A stretch of 64,000 bases of DNA from Rhodococcus sp. IEGM 1409 (GCF_030056735.1 NZ_JASHKN010000012.1:124001-188000); one strand, 5' to 3'; counted from the stretch's first letter, positions 8,215 through 17,623 are shown. Made by a program: numbers and translations. The notes: generated from the sequence alone by a model not told the origin.

Positions 8215-9509
8215 CAGTTCCCTCCGCCCATGTTGAAGAGTTCGGCGAGGTCCTTGGGAACACTCGTCATGGGAGCACCTGACATCGGCCCTGCGACGGT
8301 TTCCGGCTGATTCTGACTTGCCGCTTGCAATCCCGGTTCGGTGTAGACGATCTGATCCGGGAAAGCCTGCACGCCCGCGACCGGGTTGAACAGGAATCCG
8401 GGGTAGTTGCCGATCATCGTGCTGAGCACCGGTCCGAGGTACTGCTTGCACAGATCGGCACTGTTCTGGGAGTTACCACTGTCGATGCCTTCGATGGAAC
8501 CACAGATCCACTGGATCGGATTCTTGAAGTTACTCAGTGCAATTGCGCCGGTCATGCTGCCCTGCGCCGGCTTGTAGATCTGGTAGAAGTTGGCCAGCGA
8601 GGTCGGCCCGGAGTGCAGAACCTGCTCGATCTCGGGGCGCTTGTCCGTTAGTACCTGGGTGGCATCGGCCAGACGCGCAACCGATTCACTCAGTCCCTCG
8701 CTGTTGTCCTTGACGAACCGCTGAACGTCGCCCACCGCCAGGTCGAGATCGCTGAGTGCGGTACCCAACTCGTCGGAGCTGCTCGCGAGAACGCTTGTCA
8801 CCGAAGCAAGGTGACCACTGAACTGCACGATCTGCTCGTTGCTCGAGGACAATGCAGTGACGAACGCCTGCAGGTTCCGAATGGTGGAGAACAGATCGGT
8901 CCGGCCTTCGGACAGCGTGTGCATCGTGGCCGAGAGTTCGCGCAGCGTCGACCGAATGGACTCGCCGTTGCCGTCGAGATTCGTTCCCACGGTGTCGATG
9001 AATCGTCCGAGAGAGCCCTGATCGTCCAGACCTTCCGGCCCGAGTGCGTCGGACAGTTTGGTGAGCTCGGTCTTGATCTCGTCCCACTCCACCGGTACGG
9101 CGGTGCGCTCGATCGGGATCTCGCCGCCGTTGGGCATCTGCTCCCCGCCGGAATACACCGGGGTCAATTGCACGAAGCGTGCGGACACCAGGCTTTGAGC
9201 AACGATGAGCGCCTTGGCATCTGCCGGAACGTCCACGCCCGAGTCGATCTTCATCTCGACGTAGGTGTCCCGATCACGCGGTTCGATCTTGGTCACCTTG
9301 CCGACATTGACACCGAGCACTCGCACGACGTCACCCTCGTAGAGACCGGTGGTCGAGACGAAGTGCGCGGAGATCTTGGTCTTGCCCAGGCCTGGAATGA
9401 AGAGGTATGCCGCTCCGGCCACGAGCAGCGCGACCAGCACACCCGCGCCGATCAGCACCCACTTCTTGCGTGAGTTGGTGGAGCCCTGTGAGTCGATTGT
9501 CTCGGTCAT
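8214..9509 (-). CDS. mce4D: Mce4D, MCE-family protein
   Basis: 431 residues. A cytosolic N-terminus precedes one transmembrane helix (about 17-37, WVLIGAGVLVALLVAGAAYL), an MCE domain (about 42-125: ISAHFVSTTGLYEGDVVRVLG ending in SARFVQLTPVY), and a long coiled-coil-prone helical region that would build the tunnel. The C-terminus holds a Pro-rich segment. The ATG at 9509 overlaps the mce4C stop by four bases. Confidence 0.92.
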   Translation of the reverse strand: MTETIDSQGSTNSRKKWVLIGAGVLVALLVAGAAYLFIPGLGKTKISAHFVSTTGLYEGDVVRVLGVNVGKVTKIEPRDRDTYVEMKIDSGVDVPADAKALIVAQSLVSARFVQLTPVYSGGEQMPNGGEIPIERTAVPVEWDEIKTELTKLSDALGPEGLDDQGSLGRFIDTVGTNLDGNGESIRSTLRELSATMHTLSEGRTDLFSTIRNLQAFVTALSSSNEQIVQFSGHLASVTSVLASSSDELGTALSDLDLAVGDVQRFVKDNSEGLSESVARLADATQVLTDKRPEIEQVLHSGPTSLANFYQIYKPAQGSMTGAIALSNFKNPIQWICGSIEGIDSGNSQNSADLCKQYLGPVLSTMIGNYPGFLFNPVAGVQAFPDQIVYTEPGLQAASQNQPETVAGPMSGAPMTSVPKDLAELFNMGGGN

Positions 9510-10564
9510 TCTCCCGGCCCCCTGATCGTCGGTGGAAGGCCGGGGAAGAAGTCTTCCAGGTCGCCCGGGACCTGCTCGGGCGCGACGCTGGTGTCCACCA
9601 GGGTCTTCCACCAGTTACTCGGCAGAATGTTGATGATGAAGGCGTCGAAGAACGGGCCGCTGGCCACGGTCTCACCGAGCGCGGTGATGTACGGTCCGAG
9701 GCCGTCGAGCGCCCCGGCGATGTTGTCCTTGTTCTGCTGAAGAACCTCGGCGACGGAATTCAGTTTCTCGAGAGTCGGCCCCATCTGGGCTTCGTTTTCC
9801 TGCACCAGCGCTGACAGTTGGCGTGAGACTGCTCCGGTGTTGACGATCAGTTCGCTGATCGCGTCACGCCGCAGGCTCAGTTCGGCAAACAGCTTGTTGC
9901 CGTCGACCAGCAACGAATCGATCTGACCGCTTCTGTCGGAGAGGATCTTGGTGACATCTTCGGCCCGCGAGAGCAATTGGAGCAGGCTTTCGTCGCGCGA
10001 GTTGATGCTCTGCGAGAGCCTCGTCATTCCGTCCAATGCGGTGCGAAGTTCCGGCGGAGTATCGGCCAGCGTGTCCGAGATCGCGTTGAGCGAATCGTTG
10101 ATCTGTTCCGTGTCGAGTTCGGACACCGTGGTCCCGAGGTCGCCGAGCGCGTCGTTGAGCGAGTACGGGGAGTTGGTGCGTTCGATCGGAATCGGCGTAT
10201 CCGTACGCAACAGTCCGGATCCTTCCGGCCGTACCGCCAACGACTTTCGGCCGAGAACCGTGTTGGTCTTGATGTCGGCAGCTGTCTGCTCGCCCAGGGC
10301 GACACCGTCCTGAACGGTGAAAGTGACCAGCACCTTCTGGTCGTCGAGTTCGACGTCGCTGACCTTGCCGACATTCACGCCGGCCATGGTCACGTTGTCG
10401 CCGGCGACCAGGCCGCCGGCATCTTGGAAGTACGCCGAGTAGCGAATGCCGCCGTTGATGAACTGGAGTTGATCGTATTGAAGTGTGGCACCGACGGTTG
10501 CCACCGCCAGGACGAGACCGATGACACCGATCTGCACAGGATTACGTTCACGGGTAGGGGTCAT
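9506..10564 (-). CDS. mce4C: Mce4C, MCE-family protein
   Basis: 352 residues starting MTPTRERNPVQIG, with a membrane segment at about 10-30, the MCE domain (about 40-118: YSAYFQDAGGLVAGDNVTMAG ... VLGRKSLAVRPEGSG) and a helical C-terminal half. The ATG at 10564 gives the four-base ATGA overlap used elsewhere in this operon; an in-frame ATG at 10579 would add five residues and a longer overlap. It should be an alternate subunit of the Mce4 hexamer. Confidence 0.91.
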   Translation of the reverse strand: MTPTRERNPVQIGVIGLVLAVATVGATLQYDQLQFINGGIRYSAYFQDAGGLVAGDNVTMAGVNVGKVSDVELDDQKVLVTFTVQDGVALGEQTAADIKTNTVLGRKSLAVRPEGSGLLRTDTPIPIERTNSPYSLNDALGDLGTTVSELDTEQINDSLNAISDTLADTPPELRTALDGMTRLSQSINSRDESLLQLLSRAEDVTKILSDRSGQIDSLLVDGNKLFAELSLRRDAISELIVNTGAVSRQLSALVQENEAQMGPTLEKLNSVAEVLQQNKDNIAGALDGLGPYITALGETVASGPFFDAFIINILPSNWWKTLVDTSVAPEQVPGDLEDFFPGLPPTIRGPGE

Positions 10565-11583
10565 GAGACTTTTGCGCACCTTCCCGTGTCTTGCACTGCC
10601 GTGGGCAAGATGATCGTCGTTCCGTCAGGTCCGGAGAACTTGAAGGTGTTGGCGCACAGATAGAACTGGAAGAACGCTCCGTACGTGCCCACTCGGATAA
10701 GCTTCCGGTAGTCGGACGGCAGACGACCGAGAGCGGTGTTGATGTCGTCCTTGCCAAGGTCCAGCTGCGTCATCGTTCGGTTGGTCTCTCCGATCAGGGT
10801 CTGGATGTCCGGACGTGTCGCCTGCAGCAGCGACGCGAGATCTCCGGTAGCACCGGCGATCTCGGTGATCGAGTTACCGATCGGGCCACTGTCCTTCGCC
10901 AATCCACTGACCAACTGCTGGAGCTGATCGATCGTGGTGGAGAACTGATCGCCCTTGTCGTTGATCGTGCCGAGTACGTCGTTGAGGTTGGTGATGACGT
11001 CCCCGATCAGCTGATCTCGGTCCGCCAGCGTATTGGTGAACGAACTGGTGTTTCCCAGAAGTGAAACCAATGTTCCGCCCTGGCCTTGGAGTACCTGGAG
11101 CAAGGCCCCGGAGAGGTCGTTGACCTGCTGAGGGTCGAGTGAGCGAAGCAGGGGCTTGAACCCCCCGAGCAGCAGGTCCAGATCGAGAGCGGGTGAGGTC
11201 TGGTCGACCGGAATGGATCCGCCCGACGGCAGCGTCTCGGTGGAACCGGCGCCCTCGAGCAGTTCCATGTAGCGATCGCCCACCAAATTCTCGTAGCGCA
11301 CAGTCGCTTTGGTGCTCTTCATCAGCGAGTACTGGGTGTCGACGTCGAACTCGACCTCGGCCTGGTTGGAGTCACCGATGGACACTCCGGTCACCGACCC
11401 GACCGGAACACCGGCGATACGTACCTTGTCGCCGGACTTGAGTCCCGAGACGTCCGAGAAGGTGGCGTGAAATCCGTTGCTGCTGCTGAAGCGCACCTGA
11501 CTGAAAACGATCGCCAGTCCGGCGAAGATGACCGCCATGACGACGGTGAAAATCAGCAGCTTGACCGTGGTCGGTCTCATCAC
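10561..11583 (-). CDS. mce4B: Mce4B, MCE-family protein
   Basis: 340 residues: an N-terminal helix (LLIFTVVMAVIFAGLAIVFS), the MCE domain (about 36-115: GFHATFSDVSGLKSGDKVRIAG ... ENLVGDRYMELLEG) and a helical region with VNDLSGALLQVLQGQGGT, a pattern common in MceB. The end has two Cys (FYLCANTFKF and TGRCAKVS) that could form a disulphide in the extracytoplasmic space. Its start is one of two adjacent ATGs (11583, 11580) overlapping the mce4A stop. Confidence 0.92.
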   Translation of the reverse strand: MMRPTTVKLLIFTVVMAVIFAGLAIVFSQVRFSSSNGFHATFSDVSGLKSGDKVRIAGVPVGSVTGVSIGDSNQAEVEFDVDTQYSLMKSTKATVRYENLVGDRYMELLEGAGSTETLPSGGSIPVDQTSPALDLDLLLGGFKPLLRSLDPQQVNDLSGALLQVLQGQGGTLVSLLGNTSSFTNTLADRDQLIGDVITNLNDVLGTINDKGDQFSTTIDQLQQLVSGLAKDSGPIGNSITEIAGATGDLASLLQATRPDIQTLIGETNRTMTQLDLGKDDINTALGRLPSDYRKLIRVGTYGAFFQFYLCANTFKFSGPDGTTIILPTAVQDTGRCAKVS

Positions 11584-12764
11584 TTCCCGTCTTCCTGCTC
11601 GTAGGAGTCACCGAAGAGGTACTGGAAAATGGTCGGCACGGTGACGCGCAGTTCGGTGTTGGGAACGAAAGGCACGTTGCCGGTGTTGGTGACTGCGAAC
11701 GGGGCATGCCCGTCGACCTTCGGATCGAATTCGGGCAGACCATAACAATTGGGTCCGCCGGAGGCCGCGACCTTGGGGAGAGATTGCGGGTTCTGGTACG
11801 CCTCGGCGCCGTACATGAAGCTCGCGCTGAGCATGAGCGCCGCTTTGTCGCCAGTGCCGGCCAGTGGCTCGAACTTGATCCGGCCGTCGTTCAAGCCGAC
11901 GATGAAGCACGTCAGACCCGACGAGTACTTGTCGAGGAGGGTCGTCGTCGCGGTCAGAGTGTCGAGGGCGGTGGTGAGGTTCTGCTCGTTGTCGGTCAAC
12001 AAGGCGTTGCCGGTGTTCGCGAGGCCGGTGACGTTGAGCAGCAGCAGGTCGAGGTTCGCCTGCTCGGCCACGATCGATCCGCTTGTCGCGGTGGCGTTGT
12101 CGAGGATGCGCATCAGATCCGGTGCCACGTCGGCGTACAGGTTGGTGACATCGGCGGCGCCGACCAAGTCTTCCTGGAGCTGCGGCAGAACCGGGTTCAT
12201 CTTCTTCAGGTAGGTGTCACCGAGCTCGAGAACCTCGCCCAGCGACTCGCCGCGCCCGTTGAGTGCGGTGGAGATCGCGCCGAGTGTGGCGTTGAGCTTT
12301 TCCGGTTCGATCTTCGCGAGTACGTCCGAAAGATGTTCGAAGACACTGTTGAACTCGACGGTGACGCTGTCCGAAGCGATGACGGCGCCCTCTTGGATCG
12401 GCTGGGTCGAGGGATCGTCGGGAATCACGATGTTGACGTACTTCGCACCGAACACCGTGGTGGTCTTGATTTCCACCCGGGCGTTCGACGGAATCTTCGA
12501 CATCTGGCCCGGATCCATCGCCAACTTCAGGTTTGCCTGGTCGCCGACGAGTGAGATCGATTCGACGCGGCCGACCTGCACTCCGCGCAGCTTCACCTTC
12601 GCATTCGGTTCCATGACCAGCCCGGCACGCGTGGACGTCACGGTGATGGGCGTGCTCTTGGTGAACCCACCCGAGAACATGGTCAGGGCGACGGCAACGA
12701 TCGCCACGAGTCCGAGGACCAGGCCGGCTGCGGCCAACTTCTTGTGCCATCTGGGTACGGTCAT
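11580..12764 (-). CDS. mce4A: Mce4A, MCE-family steroid transport protein
   Basis: 394 residues with an N-terminal membrane helix (about 9-30), the MCE domain (about 36-118: TPITVTSTRAGLVMEPNAKV ... FGAKYVNIVIP), a long helical part, and a C-terminal domain containing GGPNCYGLPE as in mycobacterial MceA proteins. First of the six mce genes; 11 bases separate it from yrbE4B. In Rhodococcus and M. tuberculosis the Mce4 system imports cholesterol and other steroids; the flanking sterol genes support that role here. Confidence 0.93.
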   Translation of the reverse strand: MTVPRWHKKLAAAGLVLGLVAIVAVALTMFSGGFTKSTPITVTSTRAGLVMEPNAKVKLRGVQVGRVESISLVGDQANLKLAMDPGQMSKIPSNARVEIKTTTVFGAKYVNIVIPDDPSTQPIQEGAVIASDSVTVEFNSVFEHLSDVLAKIEPEKLNATLGAISTALNGRGESLGEVLELGDTYLKKMNPVLPQLQEDLVGAADVTNLYADVAPDLMRILDNATATSGSIVAEQANLDLLLLNVTGLANTGNALLTDNEQNLTTALDTLTATTTLLDKYSSGLTCFIVGLNDGRIKFEPLAGTGDKAALMLSASFMYGAEAYQNPQSLPKVAASGGPNCYGLPEFDPKVDGHAPFAVTNTGNVPFVPNTELRVTVPTIFQYLFGDSYEQEDGK

Positions 12765-12775
12765 CGCTTGCCCGC

Positions 12776-13627
12776 CTATCCCGACAGGTTGAAGTTGCCG
12801 GACCCGCCGTAGATGGCGAGTGAGATGAGCAGCGTGACCGTGACGACCGCGATCAACGAGGCGCGCACTGCGTTACCCACCGCGACGCCGACGCCCACCG
12901 GGCCACCGGTTGCGTTGAAGCCGTAGTAGGTGTGGATGAGCATGACGGCGAGCGCCATGACTATCGCCTGGGCGAACGACCACAGTATGTCCGTGGGTAT
13001 CAGGAAGGTCGTGAAGTAGTGGTCGTACACGCCGCCGGACTGGTTGTAGAGGAACACCGTCGCAAAGCGGCTGGCGACGAACGACGCGATCACCGCCAGC
13101 GAGTACAGCGGGATGATCGCGATCATGCCGGCCATGACGCGGGTGCTGACCAGATACGGAATCGACGGGATCGCCATCGTCTCCAGGGCGTCGATCTCTT
13201 CCGAGACGCGCATAGCCCCGAGCTGCGCGGTGGAGCCGGCGCCGATGGTCGCGGCGAGGCCGATTCCGGCGATGACCGGCGCTGCGATGCGAACGTTGAT
13301 GAAGGCGGCGAAGAAGCCCGTCAGCGCTTCCACACCGATGTTGCCCAGCGAGCTGTAGCCCTGAACGGCGATGGTTCCACCGGTGAACAGTGTCAGGAAG
13401 CCGACGATCACGACGGTGCCACCGATGACGGCGAGCGCGCCTGTACCCATGCTGATCTCGGCGATCAGTCGCAGAGTTTCACGCGGATAGCGCATCAGCG
13501 CTTTGGGAGCGTGACCGAGAGCCTTCGCGAAGAACAGCGCTTGATCACCGATGCTGTCGATACCGCGAGAGATCGATCCGATCTGTCGACGTGTGCGCGG
13601 GAAGCGTCCCGCTGCGGCCAACGCCAT
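12776..13627 (-). CDS. yrbE4B: YrbE4B, MlaE-family permease of Mce4
   Basis: 283 residues with the MlaE/YrbE fold: several membrane helices and the conserved cytosolic coupling region TAQLGAMRVSEEIDALETMA (about 132-151). The C-terminal helix pair includes YYGFNATGGPVGVGVAVG. YrbE4A and YrbE4B form the permease of the Mce importer, powered by a MceG-type ATPase that is not coded in this window. It lies 64 bases downstream of yrbE4A. Confidence 0.93.
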   Translation of the reverse strand: MALAAAGRFPRTRRQIGSISRGIDSIGDQALFFAKALGHAPKALMRYPRETLRLIAEISMGTGALAVIGGTVVIVGFLTLFTGGTIAVQGYSSLGNIGVEALTGFFAAFINVRIAAPVIAGIGLAATIGAGSTAQLGAMRVSEEIDALETMAIPSIPYLVSTRVMAGMIAIIPLYSLAVIASFVASRFATVFLYNQSGGVYDHYFTTFLIPTDILWSFAQAIVMALAVMLIHTYYGFNATGGPVGVGVAVGNAVRASLIAVVTVTLLISLAIYGGSGNFNLSG

Positions 13628-13691
13628 CAGATCTCCTCCCGTCCGTCGTTTGTCGTTCTGTCCACTTCGGTCTCTCCGACTGCCGTGTGCC

Positions 13692-14456
13692 TCATCCGGC
13701 CGTCAACTTGATACCGATGGTCGTGATGAGCACGTTGACGACGAAGAGCGCCATGAATGCGAACACGACGGTCTGGTTGACCGCGTCACCGACGCTCTTG
13801 GCGCCGCCCTTGACGTTGAGCCCGAGGTAGGACGCAACCAGGCCGGCGATCATGCCGAACAGTCCTGCTTTGACCATGGAGAGCATGAGCTCACCGAATC
13901 CGGTGAGCAGCGTGATGCCGTTGACGAAGGCGCCGGGGTTCACGTCCTGGATGAACACGGAGAAGACGAAACCGCCGAGGATGCCGATGGTGCAGACAAG
14001 TCCGTTGAGGAGCAGCGCCACTCCCGTCGACGCGAGCACCCGGGGAACGACCAACCGGTGGATCGGATTGATACCGAGCACCTTCATGGCGTCGATCTCT
14101 TCGCGAATGGTTCGGGCCGAGAGGTCCGCGCAGATGGCGGTTGCGCCGGCGCCGGCGACGATCAGCACGGTGACGATGGGGCCGACCTGTGTGACGGTAC
14201 CGAGGGCAGCTCCGGCACCACTGAGGTCGGCTGCACCGATCTCGCGCAAAAGAATGTTGATGGTGAAGCTGACCAGCACCGTGAACGGGATTGCGACCAG
14301 CACCGTCGGCACCATCGAGACTCGGGCCACGAACCAGGCCTGATCGATGAACTCTTGACGCTGGAAGGGGCGGGAGAAGACTGCCCGCAAGGTTTGGGCG
14401 GACATCTGAAAGAAGCCACCGACCGCTCGTAATGGCACCTCGACGAGGTCTACCAT
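13692..14456 (-). CDS. yrbE4A: YrbE4A, MlaE-family permease of Mce4
   Basis: 254 residues, MlaE family, first gene of the mce4 operon. The coupling region reads ICADLSARTIREEIDAMKVL (about 109-128), and helices follow to the end (VVNVLITTIGIKL). It pairs with YrbE4B. A KstR-like box at 14541-14554 lies 85 bases upstream of the ATG at 14456, so steroid induction by KstR release is likely. Confidence 0.93.
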   Translation of the reverse strand: MVDLVEVPLRAVGGFFQMSAQTLRAVFSRPFQRQEFIDQAWFVARVSMVPTVLVAIPFTVLVSFTINILLREIGAADLSGAGAALGTVTQVGPIVTVLIVAGAGATAICADLSARTIREEIDAMKVLGINPIHRLVVPRVLASTGVALLLNGLVCTIGILGGFVFSVFIQDVNPGAFVNGITLLTGFGELMLSMVKAGLFGMIAGLVASYLGLNVKGGAKSVGDAVNQTVVFAFMALFVVNVLITTIGIKLTAG

Positions 14457-14945
14457 TCGCCCTCCTCGTCCTTGGTTGCCGCAGTACTGTCTGTTCTCAT
14501 AGTCCAGCCCCCGACAGCTTGTGACTCAGGTCATATTAACTAGAACGTGTTCACCTGTCAAAAACAAGTGTCCAACTCTAAGAAGTAGCCTCGCGGCGCC
14601 AAACCGAAACCCGAAGATCTGGAATGGGGAAAGCATCCCTTTGCGGTGGAATTTTCGCCGAAATATCCTGGAAATTAATACTTTTGACTGATCGACACTT
14701 CTCAGCTCCGGGACCGAGATTCAGCTTTCGAGACATGCCTCGACCGGCAGGTCGGTGCAATATCGCACCGTTCATGGGAATGCAAAATTGGAACACAGTC
14801 CAGTTTTTTCGAGACCGTTGGTCTCATTGCAGAACGCAGGCCCAGCACCGCGCGCACCGACTCGTGAACACGCTATTTCTATCAAGAAGTGGGCAGGTAG
14901 ACCCGTTTATGTGTGAACAACGCTTCTACGTGTCGCGAGCGCTGA
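14457..14945. other. 489-base intergenic region, mce4 promoter side
   Basis: No credible gene is seen between yrbE4A and hsd4B. The part near yrbE4A has the KstR-like box (14541-14554). Further in lies a perfect dyad GAGACCGTTGGTCTC (14811-14825) in a lower-GC setting. The short ORFs here have no ribosome sites or recognisable domains. The rest is unexplained and is long for this compact region. Confidence 0.6.
14541..14554. promoter_or_regulatory. KstR-like operator upstream of mce4
   Basis: TAGAACGTGTTCAC fits TNNAACNNGTTNNA, the KstR consensus as I recall it, except for the last base. It lies 85 bases before yrbE4A, on the promoter side. KstR is the TetR-type repressor of steroid uptake and side-chain genes, released by steroid-CoA thioesters. 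Confidence 0.8.
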
Positions 14946-15863
14946 TCAGCCCAGCGCCCTCAGGGCCGTCGATGCCGAGAACATCTTTGCCGGGTCACGG
15001 TCCGCGAAGTAGTCACCCATCACCGCGGACAGCGCTTCCGGCGACCAGGAATCTCCGTCTGCGTCGAACCTCTGCTCGACTACGGGCGCCGCCATGAGCG
15101 CAACCATCGGGCCGTACACCACGAAAACCTGACCGTTGACGGCGTCGGCCGCCGGTGACGCCAGGTACGAGACGAGCGACGCCACATGCTCGGGTGAGAG
15201 CGGATCGATACCGTCGGTCGGCGCGTCACCGAACACGCCTTCGGTCATCGACGTCCGCGCCCGCGGGCAGATCGCGTTGGCACGAACGCCGTAACGTGAG
15301 AGCCCACGTGCGGCTGACAGCGTCAGCGCCGTGATTCCGGCTTTTGCAGCGCCGTAATTGGGTTGCCCTTCCGGTCCGAGGAGGCCCGCCTCCGAAGAGG
15401 TGTTGACGATGCGCCCGTACACCGGCGCACCGGCTTCCTTGGATTTCGCCCGCCAGTAAGCAGCGGCATTGCGGCACAGGAGGAAATGGCCTCGAAGGTG
15501 AACCTCGAGTACCAGATCCCAGTCTTCGTCGGACATGTTGAACAGCATCCGGTCACGCACGACGCCGGCATTGTTGACGACGATGTCGACACTGCCGAAC
15601 TGCCCCTGCGCTGCTTCCATCAGTGCGTCTGCAGTAGAACGCTCACCGACGTTGCCTGCCACGAATTCGACCTTGGCGCCGAGGCCGCGGATCTCCTCGA
15701 GCGTTGCTTCGACGGCCTCGTTCGGGGCCAGATCGTTGACGACCAACGACGCACCGGCCTTCGCCAGACCGATGGCCTCGAACTTTCCGAGCCCCGATCC
15801 GGCACCGGTCACGATGGCGACCTTGCCTTCGAGACTGGTTTCTGGGCTGTTCACAGCATTCAT
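14946..15863 (-). CDS. hsd4B: Short-chain dehydrogenase, 17-beta-HSD type 4-like (Hsd4B)
   Basis: 305 residues, SDR fold. The nucleotide site is VTGAGSGLGKFEAIGLAKAG near the start, followed by NNAG (about 104-107), then Ser-Tyr-Lys catalytic residues in NTSSEAGLLGPEGQPNYGAAKAG. This type, related to the dehydrogenase part of peroxisomal multifunctional enzyme 2, suits hydroxyacyl-CoA oxidation in the sterol side chain. The ATG at 15863 was chosen because the family alignment begins at LEGKVAIVTGAGSG. It follows fdxD by 109 bases with its own KstR-like box in between. Confidence 0.87.
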   Translation of the reverse strand: MNAVNSPETSLEGKVAIVTGAGSGLGKFEAIGLAKAGASLVVNDLAPNEAVEATLEEIRGLGAKVEFVAGNVGERSTADALMEAAQGQFGSVDIVVNNAGVVRDRMLFNMSDEDWDLVLEVHLRGHFLLCRNAAAYWRAKSKEAGAPVYGRIVNTSSEAGLLGPEGQPNYGAAKAGITALTLSAARGLSRYGVRANAICPRARTSMTEGVFGDAPTDGIDPLSPEHVASLVSYLASPAADAVNGQVFVVYGPMVALMAAPVVEQRFDADGDSWSPEALSAVMGDYFADRDPAKMFSASTALRALG

Positions 15864-15941
15864 CGAAGCGCTCTCCCGGTTCTCTGCGGTCGTGTGTCGA
15901 GTTACCCGGCTCGATTGCCGTGACCCACGAGTTCGCAACTT

Positions 15942-15955
15942 TAGAACGTGTTCTT
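15942..15955. promoter_or_regulatory. KstR-like operator upstream of hsd4B
   Basis: The core AGAACGTGTTCT (15943-15954) fits both half-sites of the KstR-type palindrome. It lies between the end of fdxD (15973) and the start of hsd4B (15863), so hsd4B probably has its own regulated promoter. Confidence 0.82.
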
Positions 15956-15972
15956 GTTTTGGGCAACCATCG

Positions 15973-16164
15973 TCACGGATGTTCGGTCAGCGCCGCACGC
16001 GGGCACTGGGCGATCGCGGAACGGACATCTTCCCAACGATCCTCCGGCGGACGTACGGAACTGATCACGAGCTCCTCGTTGTCGTCGAGGTCGAAAATAT
16101 CGGGGGCGATCCCGACGCACACACCGTTTGCCTCGCAACGGTCCAGATCAACCCTGACCTCCAT
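15973..16164 (-). CDS. fdxD: Small 3Fe-4S-type ferredoxin FdxD
   Basis: 63 residues. Cysteines in CEANGVC and, near the end, QCPRAAL give the C-x5-C...C pattern of single-cluster [3Fe-4S] ferredoxins that feed cytochromes P450. It could donate electrons to CYP125 (32115-33365) or another steroid oxygenase; the partner is not shown by the sequence. The start follows a good GAGAAGAGGA ribosome site. The operator at 16261-16274 lies 97 bases upstream. Confidence 0.88.
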   Translation of the reverse strand: MEVRVDLDRCEANGVCVGIAPDIFDLDDNEELVISSVRPPEDRWEDVRSAIAQCPRAALTEHP

Positions 16165-16260
16165 GGCGATTCCTCTTCTCTACTCACAACTCCTGGCACG
16201 AACACGGATACGAAACGAGTGCCGCAGGGCTGTGCCGCACACCGTTCCTGGCGATAACAC

Positions 16261-16274
16261 TAGAACCTGTTTCA
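16261..16274. promoter_or_regulatory. KstR-like operator for fdxD
   Basis: TAGAACCTGTTTCA matches TNNAACNNGTTNNA at every fixed position. It is the nearer of two boxes to fdxD in the divergent fdxD/fadE26 region. Confidence 0.82.
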
Positions 16275-16369
16275 GTCGTGTGCAATGATTCGAAAAAGTA
16301 CCGAGAACGGACGTCGAACGATCCGCTGGACACAGCGAAGGCGCCCCACGTCGCCGATGTACGCATCGA

Positions 16370-16383
16370 TAGAACCTGTGTCA
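16370..16383. promoter_or_regulatory. KstR-like operator for fadE26-fadE27-fadD17
   Basis: TAGAACCTGTGTCA has one mismatch in the right half-site (GTG for GTT). It lies 46 bases before the fadE26 start and 95 bases from the fdxD box, so the two divergent units seem to have separate operators. Confidence 0.72.
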
Positions 16384-16429
16384 ATCGAATAGTTGGCGCT
16401 TTGATTCGTATCTCTATGGAGAGGCAACC

Positions 16430-17611
16430 ATGCACATCACCTACACCCCTGAGCAGCAACAGCTCCAGGAGGAGTTGCGTGCCTACTTCGCACAACTGAT
16501 GACTCCCGAACGGCGTGAAGCACTCGCCGCCACGACGGGTGAGTACGGCGAAGGCAATGTGTACCGCGAAGTCGTCGCGCAGATGGGCCAGGACGGCTGG
16601 CTCACCCTCGGTTGGCCGAAAGAGTACGGCGGGCAGGAACGCTCCGCGATGGACCAGCTGATCTTCACCGACGAAGCAGCCATCGCCGGGGCGCCCGTGC
16701 CGTTCCTGACGATCAATTCCGTAGCGCCGACAATCATGCATTTCGGTACGGACGAGCAGAAGGCCTTCTTCCTGCCCAAGATCTCCCGCGGTGAGCTGCA
16801 CTTCGCGATCGGGTACTCCGAGCCCGAGGCCGGTACCGACCTGGCTTCGCTGCGCACATCGGCGGTCCGCGACGGCGACGATTACGTCATCAACGGGCAG
16901 AAGATGTGGACCAGCCTGATCCAGTACGCCGACTACGTGTGGTTGGCGTGCCGAACCGATCCGGAAGCCAAGAAGCACAAGGGAATCAGCATGCTGATCG
17001 TCCCCACCACGGCAGAAGGCTTCTCCTACACCCCGGTTCACACCATGGCCGGTCCCGACACCAGCGCCACCTACTACCAGGACGTACGCGTCCCGGCGTC
17101 GTCGATAGTCGGCCAGGAACACGGCGGCTGGGCACTGATCACCAATCAGCTCAACCACGAGCGTGTTGCGCTCACCTCGGCCGGACCGATTCTCACCGCG
17201 CAGCGCGAAGTCCGCGAGTGGGCACAGAACACCAAACTGCCCGACGGCCGACGCATGATCGACCAGGAATGGGTGCAGATCAATCTGGCGCGTGTGCACG
17301 CCAAGGCCGAGTACCTGAAGTTGATGAACTGGGAAATTGCCTCGGCAACCGATCATGCTCCGGGACCTGAGGCGGCGTCGGCGAACAAGGTGTTCGGTAC
17401 CGAATTCGCCACCGAGGCTTACCGCTTGCTGATGGAGATCCTCGGATCTTCCGCCACGATCAGGCAGAACTCCCCCGGCGCTCTTCTGCGCGGTCGCATC
17501 GAACGTATGCATCGTTCTTCGCTGATCCTGACGTTCGGTGGCGGTACCAACGAAGTGCAACGCGACATCATCGGAATGACAGCTCTGCGGCTTCCCGCAT
17601 CGAAGCGATAA
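16430..17611 (+). CDS. fadE26: Steroid acyl-CoA dehydrogenase FadE26 (ChsE4-type)
   Basis: 393 residues, acyl-CoA dehydrogenase fold with the FAD-binding features AIGYSEPEAGTDLASL and GQKMWTS, and the C-terminal FGGGTNEVQRDIIG. FadE26 and FadE27 of M. tuberculosis (ChsE4-ChsE5) form a heterotetramer that oxidises the C26-oyl-CoA in the first round of side-chain beta-oxidation; position and sequence match this pair. The stop is 12 bases before fadE27. The ATG at 16430 follows GGAGAGG. Confidence 0.92.
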   Translation: MHITYTPEQQQLQEELRAYFAQLMTPERREALAATTGEYGEGNVYREVVAQMGQDGWLTLGWPKEYGGQERSAMDQLIFTDEAAIAGAPVPFLTINSVAPTIMHFGTDEQKAFFLPKISRGELHFAIGYSEPEAGTDLASLRTSAVRDGDDYVINGQKMWTSLIQYADYVWLACRTDPEAKKHKGISMLIVPTTAEGFSYTPVHTMAGPDTSATYYQDVRVPASSIVGQEHGGWALITNQLNHERVALTSAGPILTAQREVREWAQNTKLPDGRRMIDQEWVQINLARVHAKAEYLKLMNWEIASATDHAPGPEAASANKVFGTEFATEAYRLLMEILGSSATIRQNSPGALLRGRIERMHRSSLILTFGGGTNEVQRDIIGMTALRLPASKR

Positions 17612-17623
17612 GGACCCACGATC

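Noticed and set aside
14578-14796. 72-codon frame in the gap behind mce4
   Set aside because: No ribosome site, no domain, and no conserved neighbour relation; kept as intergenic.
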